NCBI RefSeq assembly: GCF_003987595.1
Contig: NZ_NGJZ01000003.1
Span: forward strand, 62,001-126,000
DNA: 64,000 nt
Reading direction: 5' to 3'
Source of the DNA: Vagococcus entomophilus
GTDB lineage: Bacteria; Bacillota; Bacilli; Lactobacillales; Vagococcaceae
Part shown: positions 17,570-27,267 of the stretch, one piece after another
How positions within the stretch are numbered: position 1 is the stretch's first letter
Layout: the number at the start of each line of letters is the position of its first letter
Notes under the pieces: generated by a model
Databases searched by the model: none
Told to the model about the DNA's origin: nothing
Seen by the model: the letters and a program-made list of their open reading frames with translations, nothing else
Translations under genes and position numbers: made by a program

Positions 17570-19575
17570 CTCATTGGCAAGTTTTAGAGATTGAGAGTAC
17601 AAAAGATATTAAAAAAATAAAGCGTGCTTACGCTATAAAACTAAAAAAAATTGATATCGATAATGAACCAGATAAATTTCAACAATTAAAAGAGGCTTTT
17701 GATTGCGCTATTAATGAAGTAAAAATCCAAAGCGAGCTTCATCAAAATCAAGAAGTATTATCCAATACTAGCTCTACTGATGAATTACCATTATCTGATG
17801 ATTCTCATGCCGAAAAACTGAATTCAATGGAAATTACTGATCAAGCTATATTTACAATAGATGATAACCAATCGGAATTGCTTGAAGAACCTTGCGCTAT
17901 AGTAAATAATTTCTTTACCAAATTAAACTCCTTCACTGCTGAATTAACTTATTTTGATGATTTAGCTGGTTGGCAATTACTTTTGGCCGGTAGCAAAGAT
18001 TGGGATATTGATACTTTTTCAACTAATCAGCAAATAATCTACAGTTTTTTATCTGAGAATCATTATCAAATAATGAGTCATCGTGTTTTAAAGTATATTG
18101 TAGACACAATTGATTTGCATAGCTTGATTGAAAACTCACATAGCATGGAAATGTTCAATTTTTTAGAAGATTTATTATGCACACCTGACTTCGATTTTAG
18201 TATTTATCAAAATATTTCTGAAGAAAGTCGAGAAAAATATTTTAGATCTAGATATCTTTTGTATCTCAATCTGAATTTTGTGCCAATCAATCACGATACT
18301 ATCCTTGAATTATCTGAAGCATGTCTAAAAATCACTAATACTGACCCTGCTTTAATTATTTTACAGATTTGCTATCAAATTGTTTTAGATTATTCATTGC
18401 AAACTAATGATAAGGCTATAGTAAATAATTTATTGCATCAACTAGAAGATAATGATTTTCTAAACTACTCTAAGGTGCAGGACTACCTTAGAATGTATAT
18501 TTTAGCTTGTTCGGGTCAACATAAATATGTGTTACCAAGTGAATACATCAATACCAAAAGACTCATTCCGGATATCCCATTTAAATTGTCTGCCGGCTAT
18601 ATTGCTTATAAACAAAAAAATAATCGGTTAAAACAGGACTACTGGCAACCGTTGATAAAAATCGGTTTTAAATTTGAAAATAAACAACATCAACCAGTAG
18701 CCAAAGATGAAAAAAATCTTAGTAAGTTCCTAATGGTAGCCTTTTTTGCTTTAATTGTAATTACCGCACTAGGGCGAAGCTTTTCCTTAACTAGCAAAAA
18801 TACAAAAATTAGTAAACAGCTAACTTCAATATCAGCCTACTCTTCAATCTATAATAGCCGTTATACTAGATTAAAAGACGCTAGCGACTTAAGTAGCCAG
18901 CTGGTTTACTACTTGAATTATAGTTCAGAGGAGGATGAGAAGGATTTCCAGAAATTCCTTGATACTTATTTTAGTGAGCATGCAAAAGAACAAGTATTGA
19001 ATGTAGATAAGTCTAAACTTACTAAAAATGACTCATTTGGTGTTTTCCCTACAATCGATTTTGTCGAAAAATATGGATATGTTGAAGCTGTAGGTAACAG
19101 CTCTTTATCTAATCCTTTATTCGTTTTACAAAAAGAAAATGATATAGTAGTTAACATTCTTGGACCAGGCTTTGATGAACTCTCAGATAATGATTGGACT
19201 GCCCTAATTGAAGATATTCGAGTAAGGCCTTCAACTAGTAGCAATATTTTTTTCTTAAGTTTTCTATTAAGTAAAAATCGAAAAGCTGAAAGTTCTTCGG
19301 AAACTTTTAAAAAATATTTTACAGATGACGTTCTTGCGCTTATTGACCATAACATAGATCTTACAACTGAAGAAAGATTCAAGAATGCTTACGATAAATT
19401 AGTAGTAGATCCTGATGAAAAGAAGGCCTATGATCTTATATTTGACAAAACCGATAAATTATTAATGATTCTTTCATTTAATTCTTATGGGTGTATTGAC
19501 CATATATATGGGGAGAACTGGGAAAAACTTTCAACTGATAAGATTGACAATTTAGTAGCACTACTTGAAGAATAA
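17566..19575 (+). CDS. Membrane J-domain-like partner of Hsp70
   Basis: A 669-residue protein. The first about 50 residues (THWQVLEIESTKDIKKIKRAYAI... then DKFQQLKEAFDCA) fold-match a J domain, but the His-Pro-Asp loop that stimulates Hsp70 ATPase is replaced by KIDIDNEPD. A long helical cytoplasmic region follows, then one membrane span at about 386-405 (FLMVAFFALIVITALG) and a 260-residue domain on the far side with no family I recognise. Start overlaps the Hsp70 stop by 4 bases. The architecture suggests a tether bringing the Hsp70 to the membrane. The missing HPD means classical activation cannot be assumed, though J-like proteins without HPD exist. Confidence 0.75.
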   Translation: MTHWQVLEIESTKDIKKIKRAYAIKLKKIDIDNEPDKFQQLKEAFDCAINEVKIQSELHQNQEVLSNTSSTDELPLSDDSHAEKLNSMEITDQAIFTIDDNQSELLEEPCAIVNNFFTKLNSFTAELTYFDDLAGWQLLLAGSKDWDIDTFSTNQQIIYSFLSENHYQIMSHRVLKYIVDTIDLHSLIENSHSMEMFNFLEDLLCTPDFDFSIYQNISEESREKYFRSRYLLYLNLNFVPINHDTILELSEACLKITNTDPALIILQICYQIVLDYSLQTNDKAIVNNLLHQLEDNDFLNYSKVQDYLRMYILACSGQHKYVLPSEYINTKRLIPDIPFKLSAGYIAYKQKNNRLKQDYWQPLIKIGFKFENKQHQPVAKDEKNLSKFLMVAFFALIVITALGRSFSLTSKNTKISKQLTSISAYSSIYNSRYTRLKDASDLSSQLVYYLNYSSEEDEKDFQKFLDTYFSEHAKEQVLNVDKSKLTKNDSFGVFPTIDFVEKYGYVEAVGNSSLSNPLFVLQKENDIVVNILGPGFDELSDNDWTALIEDIRVRPSTSSNIFFLSFLLSKNRKAESSSETFKKYFTDDVLALIDHNIDLTTEERFKNAYDKLVVDPDEKKAYDLIFDKTDKLLMILSFNSYGCIDHIYGENWEKLSTDKIDNLVALLEE

Positions 19576-19642
19576 AATAGTCATTTATTAATTTTTGTGA
19601 GTTAAAATATTAAAAGTAAATTTTTCGACACTAATAAAAAAT

Positions 19643-19678
19643 CACCGATTTAAAGAGTTATAATACTTTAAATCGGTG
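19643..19678. terminator. Hairpin after the Hsp70/J pair
   Basis: CACCGATTTAAAG, 10-base loop, CTTTAAATCGGTG, about 70 bases after the J-like gene. The T-run is weak on the plus strand, so termination may be partial. Confidence 0.6.
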
Positions 19679-19730
19679 TTACTATTTAAAAATATGTTCT
19701 TAACTGTTAAGATTTTTTGATAATTGGTAG

Positions 19731-20097
19731 TCAAACTTCATATTCTGTGCACTCTGGATCTGTATTATAGTAAATTTCAATATCAGCTGCATTACCATTA
19801 CATCTATGTGAATACTAGTACTATAATTGGAAAATGTAATACTTCTGATTTATTTTCCATTGTTGTGTTCCTCCATGTATTTTCGCAATTATTTCAGCAC
19901 ACTTTCTTTGCGATAATGTTTTTTTTGCAAGCTTTCTCAAGCAAGCAATATCTACATATTTCATTTCAGGAAAGAATGAAAGTAAGATAATATCTTGTCG
20001 CCTATTTGAACGAGATTCTATTGCTTACGCGATTAGAACATCTTCAATTTCTCTAGGCACCTCTTTTATTTTTCTATCAGTAACCTTTAACAGTGCT
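19731..20097 (-). pseudogene. Unrecognised minus-strand gene debris
   Basis: Coding-like minus-strand sequence about 20097-19821 reads VTDRKIKEVPREIEDVLIA, a TAA stop, then DIILLSFFPEMKYVDIAC and KLAKKTLSQRKCAEIIAKIH, ending after KINQKYYIFQL. A second start (ATG after ACATGGAGGAAC) opens MENKSEVLHFPIIVLVFT and stops; a shifted frame continues RCNGNAADIEIYYNTDPECT and ends EYEV. I recognise neither. Stops and frame changes imply decay. This is the sole content of the gap between the J-like gene and rlmH. Confidence 0.4.
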
Positions 20098-20135
20098 TAC
20101 TTCCAACAACATTGTTCCTAAACTCAAAAATATCA

Positions 20136-20624
20136 TCACTTATGGTACGCGTGGCCATTAATAATTCGAAAACTACGATAAATTTGTTCAGTTAGAATCA
20201 ATTTCATAAGTTGATGTGGATACGTCATCTTGCCAAATGACAAGGTATCCTGTGCTCTGTGCATAACTTCTGGTGAAAGCCCTAATGAGCCACCGATGAT
20301 GAAGGTAAGTTGACTGTTCCCTTGTATCCCTAAAGTTTCAATCGTTTGAGCTAGAGATTCTGAACTATGCTGTTGGCCATCTATTGCAAGAGCCAGAACA
20401 TACTCTCCTTCCTTGACTTTTGCCAGAATTCTTCTCCCTTCTTTCTCTTTTACTTGTTCCATTTCTGCGCTACTTAAGTTTTCTGGAGCTTTTTCATCTG
20501 GAACTTCCACCATAGTTATCTTGGCATATTTTGTTAGACGTTTTGCATACTCCTCAATCCCCTGTTTCAAGTATTTTTCTTTAAGCTTTCCGACGGTGAT
20601 TATTTTTATTTGCAAGCTTTCCAC
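20136..20624 (-). CDS. rlmH: 23S rRNA pseudouridine-1915 N3-methyltransferase
   Basis: A 162-residue SPOUT-family methyltransferase (usual length about 159) that methylates pseudouridine 1915 in helix 69 of 23S rRNA on assembled 70S ribosomes. The C-terminal knot motif [13 protein letters not shown] (about 108-120) and the terminal [12 protein letters not shown] are diagnostic. It diverges from htrA across a region dense in DnaA boxes. In staphylococci the 3' end of this gene is the SCC integration site; no recombinase is seen here. Confidence 0.95.
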   Translation of the reverse strand: MESLQIKIITVGKLKEKYLKQGIEEYAKRLTKYAKITMVEVPDEKAPENLSSAEMEQVKEKEGRRILAKVKEGEYVLALAIDGQQHSSESLAQTIETLGIQGNSQLTFIIGGSLGLSPEVMHRAQDTLSFGKMTYPHQLMKLILTEQIYRSFRIINGHAYHK

Positions 20625-20679
20625 TTCTTTTCTTAGGTATTATAAAAATTCTTTTTTATTTTATCATGCTTATTTTGAG

Positions 20680-20835
20680 TTTTCCACATTTATACACAGG
20701 TTTTTCCACAAGTATACAAAATAATTGTCTTTTCCCTCTACTTATCTTATTATTAATAGTAGCGGTTGGTTCGACTCATATAATTAGATATCCACAATCC
20801 ACAACAAGTGTGGATAAGTTATTCAGTTATACACA
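20680..20835. promoter_or_regulatory. DnaA-box cluster between rlmH and htrA
   Basis: Three perfect TTATNCACA boxes occur: plus strand at 20690-20698 and 20827-20835, minus strand at 20809-20817. Three single-mismatch boxes lie at 20680-20688, 20702-20710 and 20788-20796. Six boxes in 156 bases is far above chance. The rest of 20625-20973 holds divergent promoter DNA. Since no dnaA/dnaN is in the window, this may be a DnaA-regulated promoter, a titration site, or an origin-associated element. Confidence 0.7.
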
Positions 20836-20973
20836 GTTTCTTAATTGTTATTTTTCAAGAAAAGAAACGGATTTTATCTTGATAAATTCATATTTTTTTC
20901 AAAAAATGGCATTATGATTAGTTTAGAACTTATAAGTAGATACTTATTTTCACTTTAATAAAAGGGAGGAAAG

Positions 20974-22263
20974 GTGTTTTTCACACCAATCATTATGGCA
21001 AATAAAAATTTTAAAGATGTAACACCCAATAAACAAAAAAACACTGGGTTACTTAAACGCTTTGGGGTAGGTCTTCTCAGCGGAGTACTAGGGGGGATGC
21101 TAGTACTTGGTGGTGCCTATGCTTTAAATCAGCAAGATACAAACAGCTCTTCCAACACTACTACTTCTTCCAGTGGCTCTACCAAGGTAAGCACTATTAA
21201 ATACAACGTAGAAAGTGACACCACCACTGCGGTTAATAAAGTCCAAAAATCAGTGGTATCTGTACTGAATCTTCAAAAAGCACAAAGCTCATCCAACTTG
21301 TTTGGTTCTCAATCTAGTAGCAAATCCTCTAGTAGCTCTGAACTTCAAACGAGTAGTGAAGGTAGTGGGGTCATTTACAAAAAAAGTGGCGACAAAGCTT
21401 ATATCGTGACCAATAACCACGTGATTGATGGTGCTGAATCAATCGAAGTTCTTTTAAATGATGGGACAAAAGTTACTGCTAAGTTAGTCGGAAAAGATAC
21501 TTATTCTGATTTAGCTGTCTTGCAAATCTCCTCATCAAAAGTTGAAACAGTAGCGACTTTTGGTGATTCTGATGCACTTAAAGTCGGAGAACCCGCCATC
21601 GCAATTGGCTCTCCTCTTGGTTCAACCTATGCCAACTCAGTAACGCAAGGGATTATTTCTGCTAAGAATAGAAATATCTCAAATACTTCTGATGATGGAC
21701 AGACTATCAATATTAATGCCATCCAAACAGATGCTGCTATCAATCCAGGAAACTCAGGTGGTCCACTAGTCAATGCTGCTGGACAAGTCATTGGAATTAA
21801 TTCTGTAAAAATTGCTGAATCTAGCAGTAGCTCTAGTGTTTCTGTCGAAGGTATGGGCTTTGCAATTCCAAGTAATGAAGTAGTTTCAATCATCAATCAG
21901 TTAGAAGCAAACGGAAAAGTCAGTCGACCAATGCTGGGAGTAACGATGACAGACTTAGCCAATATTACCAGTGCGCAACAGCAAGAAATTCTTAAAATTC
22001 CAAGTTCTGTCACTTCTGGTGTAATTATTCGCAGCGTTCAATCCGCCTCTCCTGCTGAAAAAGCTGGATTAAAACAATATGATGTGATTGTTGCAATCGA
22101 TGATACCACCATTACAAGTGGGACAGAACTTCAAACAGCACTTTATAAGAAAAAAGTTGGAGACTCTATCAAGATTACGTATTACCGTGGTACGACTAAG
22201 AAAACGGCGACCGTTTCTCTTACTTTAGATCAATCCTCTTTGAAAACTTCTGAATCTAACTAA
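20974..22263 (+). CDS. htrA: HtrA/DegP-type surface serine protease
   Basis: A membrane-anchored quality-control protease for exported proteins. One N-terminal span (LLSGVLGGMLVLGGAYAL, about 32-49) is followed by a Ser-rich linker, a trypsin-like domain with triad His (TNNHVIDG), Asp (YSDLAVLQ) and Ser (NPGNSGGPLVN), and one C-terminal PDZ domain (about 320-415). The GTG at 20974 lies 4 bases after GGGAGG; an ATG at 20995 (MANKNFKDVTP) is the other candidate, though far from that site. Its neighbours walJ-walR and rlmH are the usual arrangement in related cocci. Confidence 0.94.
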   Translation: MFFTPIIMANKNFKDVTPNKQKNTGLLKRFGVGLLSGVLGGMLVLGGAYALNQQDTNSSSNTTTSSSGSTKVSTIKYNVESDTTTAVNKVQKSVVSVLNLQKAQSSSNLFGSQSSSKSSSSSELQTSSEGSGVIYKKSGDKAYIVTNNHVIDGAESIEVLLNDGTKVTAKLVGKDTYSDLAVLQISSSKVETVATFGDSDALKVGEPAIAIGSPLGSTYANSVTQGIISAKNRNISNTSDDGQTININAIQTDAAINPGNSGGPLVNAAGQVIGINSVKIAESSSSSSVSVEGMGFAIPSNEVVSIINQLEANGKVSRPMLGVTMTDLANITSAQQQEILKIPSSVTSGVIIRSVQSASPAEKAGLKQYDVIVAIDDTTITSGTELQTALYKKKVGDSIKITYYRGTTKKTATVSLTLDQSSLKTSESN

Positions 22264-22373
22264 CAAAAAAAGAGTAAGATAGCCGTGTTTCATCTGATAA
22301 ATAAGAAAGAACTGATGAAAGTTTCAGCATGTTTCAAAAAATAAATTCGGCTTCCATAGCATAGTCTAATGCT

Positions 22374-22418
22374 AAGAGCCTAGCACATAACTTACAGGTT
22401 AAGTGCTAGGCTCTTTTT
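22374..22418. terminator. Bidirectional terminator, GAGCCT hairpin family
   Basis: AAGAGCCTAGCACATAAC pairs with GTTAAGTGCTAGGCTCTT (one mismatch), followed by a T run. It separates convergent htrA and walJ and overlaps the walJ stop. Same family as the hairpins at 12615 and 45931. Confidence 0.85.
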
Positions 22419-23223
22419 AAATAGCAAATAATTCAGTTGGTAATTCTGGATCGGTGTCACAGACAACAAAGTCATGATTAACCCCTAGTCCATGCTCCAT
22501 CAGGGTATTTTCCATGGTCATGTGCGCAAGCTCCTTGAAGTTATTCTCTTTGCTTAAATGTCCTAAAAATATTTTTTTGGTTTTATTCCCGATAATATCA
22601 GTCATCACTAACGCACCATCTTCATTTGAAAGATGGCCTTTATCTCCCAAAATACGCTGTTTCGTACTCCAAGGATACGACCCCATGCGCAGCATCTCAA
22701 TATCATGATTACTCTCAAACAAATAAGCATCCGCATTTCGAATGATTCCACGCACCCTGTCACTGCAATACCCAGTATCTGTCAGCATCACAAATGATTT
22801 GCCATTGCGATGAAATCGGTAAAATTGTGGCTGCGCCGCATCATGTGAAACACCAAAACTTTCAATATCCATGTCACCAAATGTTTTAATTGCTTCCATC
22901 TCAAACAAATGTTTTTGCTCATTTTTTACTTCCCCGATTAAAGGAGCCATTGCTTGCCAAGTTTTTTCATTTGCAAAGACATCTAGATGATACTTTCTAG
23001 CTAGAACGCCAACACCGTGTATGTGATCACGATGCTCATGTGTCACCAAAATTCCATCTAATTCTTCTGGAGAATGTCCTATTTGTTGTAACAAGTTCGT
23101 TACTTTTTTTCCGCTCAAACCAGCATCTACGAGTAATTTTTTCTTATCGGTTTCTATATATAAAGAATTTCCGGTACTTCCACTTGCCAGAATACTGACT
23201 TTAAAAGACGGCGTTTCTCCCAT
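22417..23223 (-). CDS. walJ: WalJ (YycJ) metallo-beta-lactamase-fold nuclease
   Basis: A 268-residue MBL-fold protein, last gene of the wal operon. The metal motif THEHRDHIHG (about 57-66) and further ligands (LTDTGYCSD, HLS) are visible. Family members are 5'-3' DNA exonucleases linked to replication-transcription coordination. I chose the ATG at 23223 over the upstream GTG at 23232 because GAGG lies 8 bases before it. Confidence 0.9.
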   Translation of the reverse strand: MGETPSFKVSILASGSTGNSLYIETDKKKLLVDAGLSGKKVTNLLQQIGHSPEELDGILVTHEHRDHIHGVGVLARKYHLDVFANEKTWQAMAPLIGEVKNEQKHLFEMEAIKTFGDMDIESFGVSHDAAQPQFYRFHRNGKSFVMLTDTGYCSDRVRGIIRNADAYLFESNHDIEMLRMGSYPWSTKQRILGDKGHLSNEDGALVMTDIIGNKTKKIFLGHLSKENNFKELAHMTMENTLMEHGLGVNHDFVVCDTDPELPTELFAI

Positions 23224-23271
23224 TTCCAACACCTCATCTCTTATTGTTTCACTCTTATTGTATACTTTTTA

Positions 23272-24096
23272 CTATTTTTTTACATCTGAAACACTGCTTG
23301 ATAAAATCGTGTTCGTAAAGGCGTTGACTCTCTCTACCTGTACACTACTTTTATTCGTTTGAATCGCGACAAACCAGACTGGAATATAGACATTCTTATT
23401 TTGTGCAGTAAAGATACGTGTGTACGCGAGCTGTGTCCATTTTATTTTGGACTCTGCAGGCAACTTCATATTCATATATAAGGTAATGATTGCATCGCGT
23501 TCCGAGATTAAACCCTGTTTTTCCCTCAAAGGCTCAATATTTTCGATATGTTCTTGCTCGTACCCTGTAAGCGTCATATTTTTATGGCTATCTTCTGTCA
23601 CAAGCAGTGTTAATTTTGCCGTATCATCATTGAAAGGAATCCCTTCCCAATTTTCAACATATACTAATTGCCCATCTACTTGCGAAGCTTTTTCAGAAAA
23701 AGTGTAGGAACTCCCAGAAATAATATTCTCAGGCTTCTTAATAAAATCGCCAAACTTCTTTTTACTGTCTTTAGATTTGACCGTTACTTCCTCACTTGTA
23801 TAAAAAGTCCCCACTAATTTGTTCTCTTCAATTTTATAGGATTGATTTTTTAATTGATTAACTTTTGAGAACAAATTGCTCTGCTCGCCAGTTAGATAAT
23901 AGCCTGACTGTTGTTCTGTCGAAAAATTTCCACTATAACTTATATTATCATTGGCTAATCTTTTTTCTAAGGTAGTCGACAAATTAGTTTCTGGTGTCAT
24001 TGTTTCCGTCACACTATTTTTATAACTCGTATATAGAAATAAGTTAAGACCACAAAAGACAAACAAAAAAATCAGCTCAATCCTGCGAAAATCCAT
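23272..24096 (-). CDS. walI: WalI (YycI) regulator of WalK
   Basis: A 274-residue membrane-anchored extracytoplasmic protein: short cytoplasmic N-terminus, one span (RIELIFLFVFCGLNLFLYTS, about 5-24), then a beta-rich outer domain. With WalH it contacts WalK in the membrane and modulates its kinase activity. It overlaps walH by 20 bases, so it is translationally coupled. Confidence 0.88.
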   Translation of the reverse strand: MDFRRIELIFLFVFCGLNLFLYTSYKNSVTETMTPETNLSTTLEKRLANDNISYSGNFSTEQQSGYYLTGEQSNLFSKVNQLKNQSYKIEENKLVGTFYTSEEVTVKSKDSKKKFGDFIKKPENIISGSSYTFSEKASQVDGQLVYVENWEGIPFNDDTAKLTLLVTEDSHKNMTLTGYEQEHIENIEPLREKQGLISERDAIITLYMNMKLPAESKIKWTQLAYTRIFTAQNKNVYIPVWFVAIQTNKSSVQVERVNAFTNTILSSSVSDVKK

Positions 24097-25432
24097 TTAA
24101 TGCTGCCTCCTTTGTCGTAGTCTCTGTGGTGGTTGCTGTATTCGTTTGGAATTGTTTGATCAATTCGCTTACAGATTCCCAATTTCTTTTATACTTAACA
24201 TACCAATTGGGAGTCAAATTCACTAGTTGTTCATCTTGTGTGCTTTGCTCCCAAGTGTAGCCAATTTGAATGTCTTGAATATCCATTTTAGGAACCCCAG
24301 CATCCAAAAGATCCTGGATGGTCTCCCCGGTGGTTTTTAAAACTACTTTTTCATCTGAGGGGATGGGCACTTGAATCGTCTCTTGATTTGCTTGGATTCT
24401 GAGATTATTGTTGACCACTGTAAGCATGATCCGCCCCCTACTGTAATTACTAAAAAGAGGAAAGCCTTCAATATAATTCCGATACGTCACTGAACCAGAA
24501 GACTGATCAAAGTATCGTAGATTTCCAAAAGCGCTCCCGATTCTGGCTACATATTGGAACGTATTTCCGTAGATGTTATTTTGCTCTTTTTTTTCATTTT
24601 TTTGTAGTTTTCCTAGATAACTAACCTCTCCTGAATCAGACTGAATGGAAAGAATTTCACCGCTAGAATTGGTAATGTTTGTATTTTTAGTGTCATTCTC
24701 ATCATTTGAACTTAAATCATTTACTTGATTAAAAAAAGCTTGAGTAAATAAGCTGTAGCTCTGTGTAGATAAGATGTAACTATATTTTTTCAATTGAACT
24801 TCTGTATCAAAATAATACGCATTGGGTAAAATCTCATGATCTTTCGACACAACATAGTACTGATTATTTTTATTTTCAATTGTGTTAACCAAACGATTCA
24901 TAGAAGATGAAATTCCTACCGAAGCCATTTCGTTTGTTTGGTCATTGAAATAATAGATCTTTTTATCTGTGACTGAAAGGATCATCTGATCAAAACTCAT
25001 ATCTGCACTTAGACGTTTATTTTTCATAGAAATGTTGTTGATTGTTAGAAAATACTCTAACGAAACGGGTGCAGGAAATACAAAAGAAATACTTTTTTCT
25101 TGCTTTTGTATCTTGTTCATCAACTCTCCATCTGATTGCTTGGAGGTAGCTAAACTTTTGTAATTAAATTTTAATGTCTGCTTGAACAAACTTGAAATTA
25201 AACTCTCACGATTTGTATACGAAAACTGATTCTCTTTATGATAAATCAACTTAGTCGGCAAGAACACTTCGGGCGCACTTTTTAGCTGAACCATGCTTGT
25301 CCTAATTTGATTTTCACTTGTTGAAACTGTATTACCAGAGTTACTCCAAATTTTTGAAGATAAGAAAATACTGAGTAGAATCATCGCAAGCAATGCTACA
25401 CGAATAAGACGATGCATTATTTTCATAGCCAC
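24077..25432 (-). CDS. walH: WalH (YycH) regulator of WalK
   Basis: A 451-residue protein with one N-terminal span (LIRVALLAMILLSIFLSSKIW, about 9-29) and a large outer domain that, with WalI, controls WalK. It overlaps walK: the GTG at 25432 and an in-frame ATG at 25426 are both possible starts, the latter giving the ATGA overlap with the walK stop. AGGAGG lies 4 bases before the GTG and 10 before the ATG. Confidence 0.88.
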   Translation of the reverse strand: MAMKIMHRLIRVALLAMILLSIFLSSKIWSNSGNTVSTSENQIRTSMVQLKSAPEVFLPTKLIYHKENQFSYTNRESLISSLFKQTLKFNYKSLATSKQSDGELMNKIQKQEKSISFVFPAPVSLEYFLTINNISMKNKRLSADMSFDQMILSVTDKKIYYFNDQTNEMASVGISSSMNRLVNTIENKNNQYYVVSKDHEILPNAYYFDTEVQLKKYSYILSTQSYSLFTQAFFNQVNDLSSNDENDTKNTNITNSSGEILSIQSDSGEVSYLGKLQKNEKKEQNNIYGNTFQYVARIGSAFGNLRYFDQSSGSVTYRNYIEGFPLFSNYSRGRIMLTVVNNNLRIQANQETIQVPIPSDEKVVLKTTGETIQDLLDAGVPKMDIQDIQIGYTWEQSTQDEQLVNLTPNWYVKYKRNWESVSELIKQFQTNTATTTETTTKEAALNGFSQD

Positions 25433-27252
25433 AAATCCTCCTCATAGGGTTCGTAAGGTAACGAGATATAGAATGTAGAACCTTTCCCTTCTTTGCTCTC
25501 TGCCCAGATGGCACCACCATGCTCTTTCACTACCTCTTTTGTAATAGCAAGTCCTAATCCAGACCCACCCATTTCTCTTGAACGTGCTTTATCGACACGA
25601 TAAAAGCGATCAAATACACGGGTTAAGTCTTTCTTTGGAATTCCAAGTCCTTGATCCGAAATACTGATGACAACATTACGGTGAGTCTCAATCAATCGAC
25701 AGGTAATGGTTCCACCCATTGGAGAATATTTCAGAGCATTGTTTAGAATATTATCCAAAACTTGAATCATTTTATCTGCATCTGCATCCACCCAAATAGA
25801 ACGATTTGTAAATTCACGCCTGATACTATAGGGTTGATTTTTACTTTTGATCATCATATCGAAACGATCTAAAACAAAGTTCAACAACTCATTTAAATTG
25901 ATCAGCTCCATCCGCAAAGGTTCTTTTTGCGCGTCCATCCTTGACAAACGAAGTAAATCATTAATCATTCGAATCATTCGATCGGTTTCTTCTTGGATCA
26001 CATTTAAAAACTGTGGTGCAATTTCTTTGTCTTGCCATGCACCATCATTTAGCGCTTCTACATAGCTACGAGTACTCGTAAGCGGTGTGCGCAATTCATG
26101 AGAGACATTCGAAACAAACTCTCTGCGTTCACGCTCGTTTTTTTCTTGCTCCGTGACATCATGTAAAACACAAACCAAGCCACTAATAAAGCCCGATTCA
26201 CGACGAATCATTGAAAATTCAGCTCGCAATATCATTTCTCGTCCTTCACTTGTTGGAACATTGAGATGCATCTCAACTTGAGATTCCAAAAGTGAACGTA
26301 AAGTATGCTCTTTTTGAATGTTCAATAGTTCAACAATCGGTTGCCCAATCGCTTCTTCGTTATTAACATTTAATAGCATTAGTGCCATTTCATTGATGAT
26401 AATAACTTTTCCTCGCCTGTCTGTCGCAATCACGCCATCAGACATATGCGAAAGAACACTGTCCAAACGGTGCCTTTCAGCTTCTAAAGTTTCTTGCGCC
26501 TCAGAAATCCGAACAGATAACTCGTTGAATGTTTCACCCAACTGACCCAACTCATCTTGCCCATAAATTTTAACTTTTCCAGAGTAATCGCCCTGAGCTA
26601 TTTTCACCGCATACTGCTGCATTTCAGCGATGGGCTTGGTGATATTTCGCGCAACTAATAATGCCAGCACCATACTAATCGCCAAGGCAATCATTGAAGC
26701 GGAGAAAAAGATCAACGCCACACTTTGTACTTCTTCGTACTTACTAGCAATGTCACTTTTGACATACAAAATACCAAGTGCTGTATCACCAGTTGGTGAA
26801 TAAATTTGTTGGACATTGACATAAATCAATTTTCCAGTTTTTGGGTCTTTGGCTTCTTGTCTTTTTTGGGTTAAGCCATTACTAAGACCATAATCACTGT
26901 CATTTTTCTTTCCTACGATGCTTTGCTGATTTCCATCGCTTGTTGCCACTACAATTCCTTTATCATCCACCACTCTCGCTTCGAGAATTTCGCTTTTAGC
27001 AAACTCTGCTAGCATCCTCCGAATGGTCGCTTTATTCGTACTTTGATCGCTCTTGCTCAACTCGCTACTGATGTTTGTTGCTAGCGTATCTACTGAGCTA
27101 TTCAAGCTACTTTCAAAATTATTGATGGTGGTTCGCTCTAGCTGTCTGATGAAAATTGCCCCAATAATTTCAACAAAAATCAGCAATAACAAAACAAATA
27201 CGACGGCAATTTTAAAATTGACCGTCTGAAAAGAATGGATTCGTTTTTTCAT
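25423..27252 (-). CDS. walK: WalK (VicK/YycG) sensor histidine kinase
   Basis: A 609-residue essential sensor of cell-wall status. Order: span 1 (about 13-35), outer sensor domain (36-180, PAS-like, so the long enterococcal/bacillary form rather than the streptococcal one-span form), span 2 (about 181-203), HAMP (ITKPIAEMQQYA, about 204-257), PAS (about 262-365), then HisKA with phospho-acceptor His385 in VSHELRTP and an ATPase with DNILNNALKYSP, DQGLGIP and GGSGLGLAI. It lies directly after walR and phosphorylates it. Confidence 0.95.
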   Translation of the reverse strand: MKKRIHSFQTVNFKIAVVFVLLLLIFVEIIGAIFIRQLERTTINNFESSLNSSVDTLATNISSELSKSDQSTNKATIRRMLAEFAKSEILEARVVDDKGIVVATSDGNQQSIVGKKNDSDYGLSNGLTQKRQEAKDPKTGKLIYVNVQQIYSPTGDTALGILYVKSDIASKYEEVQSVALIFFSASMIALAISMVLALLVARNITKPIAEMQQYAVKIAQGDYSGKVKIYGQDELGQLGETFNELSVRISEAQETLEAERHRLDSVLSHMSDGVIATDRRGKVIIINEMALMLLNVNNEEAIGQPIVELLNIQKEHTLRSLLESQVEMHLNVPTSEGREMILRAEFSMIRRESGFISGLVCVLHDVTEQEKNERERREFVSNVSHELRTPLTSTRSYVEALNDGAWQDKEIAPQFLNVIQEETDRMIRMINDLLRLSRMDAQKEPLRMELINLNELLNFVLDRFDMMIKSKNQPYSIRREFTNRSIWVDADADKMIQVLDNILNNALKYSPMGGTITCRLIETHRNVVISISDQGLGIPKKDLTRVFDRFYRVDKARSREMGGSGLGLAITKEVVKEHGGAIWAESKEGKGSTFYISLPYEPYEEDLWL

Positions 27253-27267
27253 GAACAGCTCTCCTAA

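Noticed and set aside
20130-20160. SCC-type attachment site at the 3' end of rlmH
   Set aside because: The sequence ACCATAAGTGATG resembles the staphylococcal core, but it simply encodes the conserved C-terminus YHK. No ccr recombinase or matching direct repeat was found in the window.
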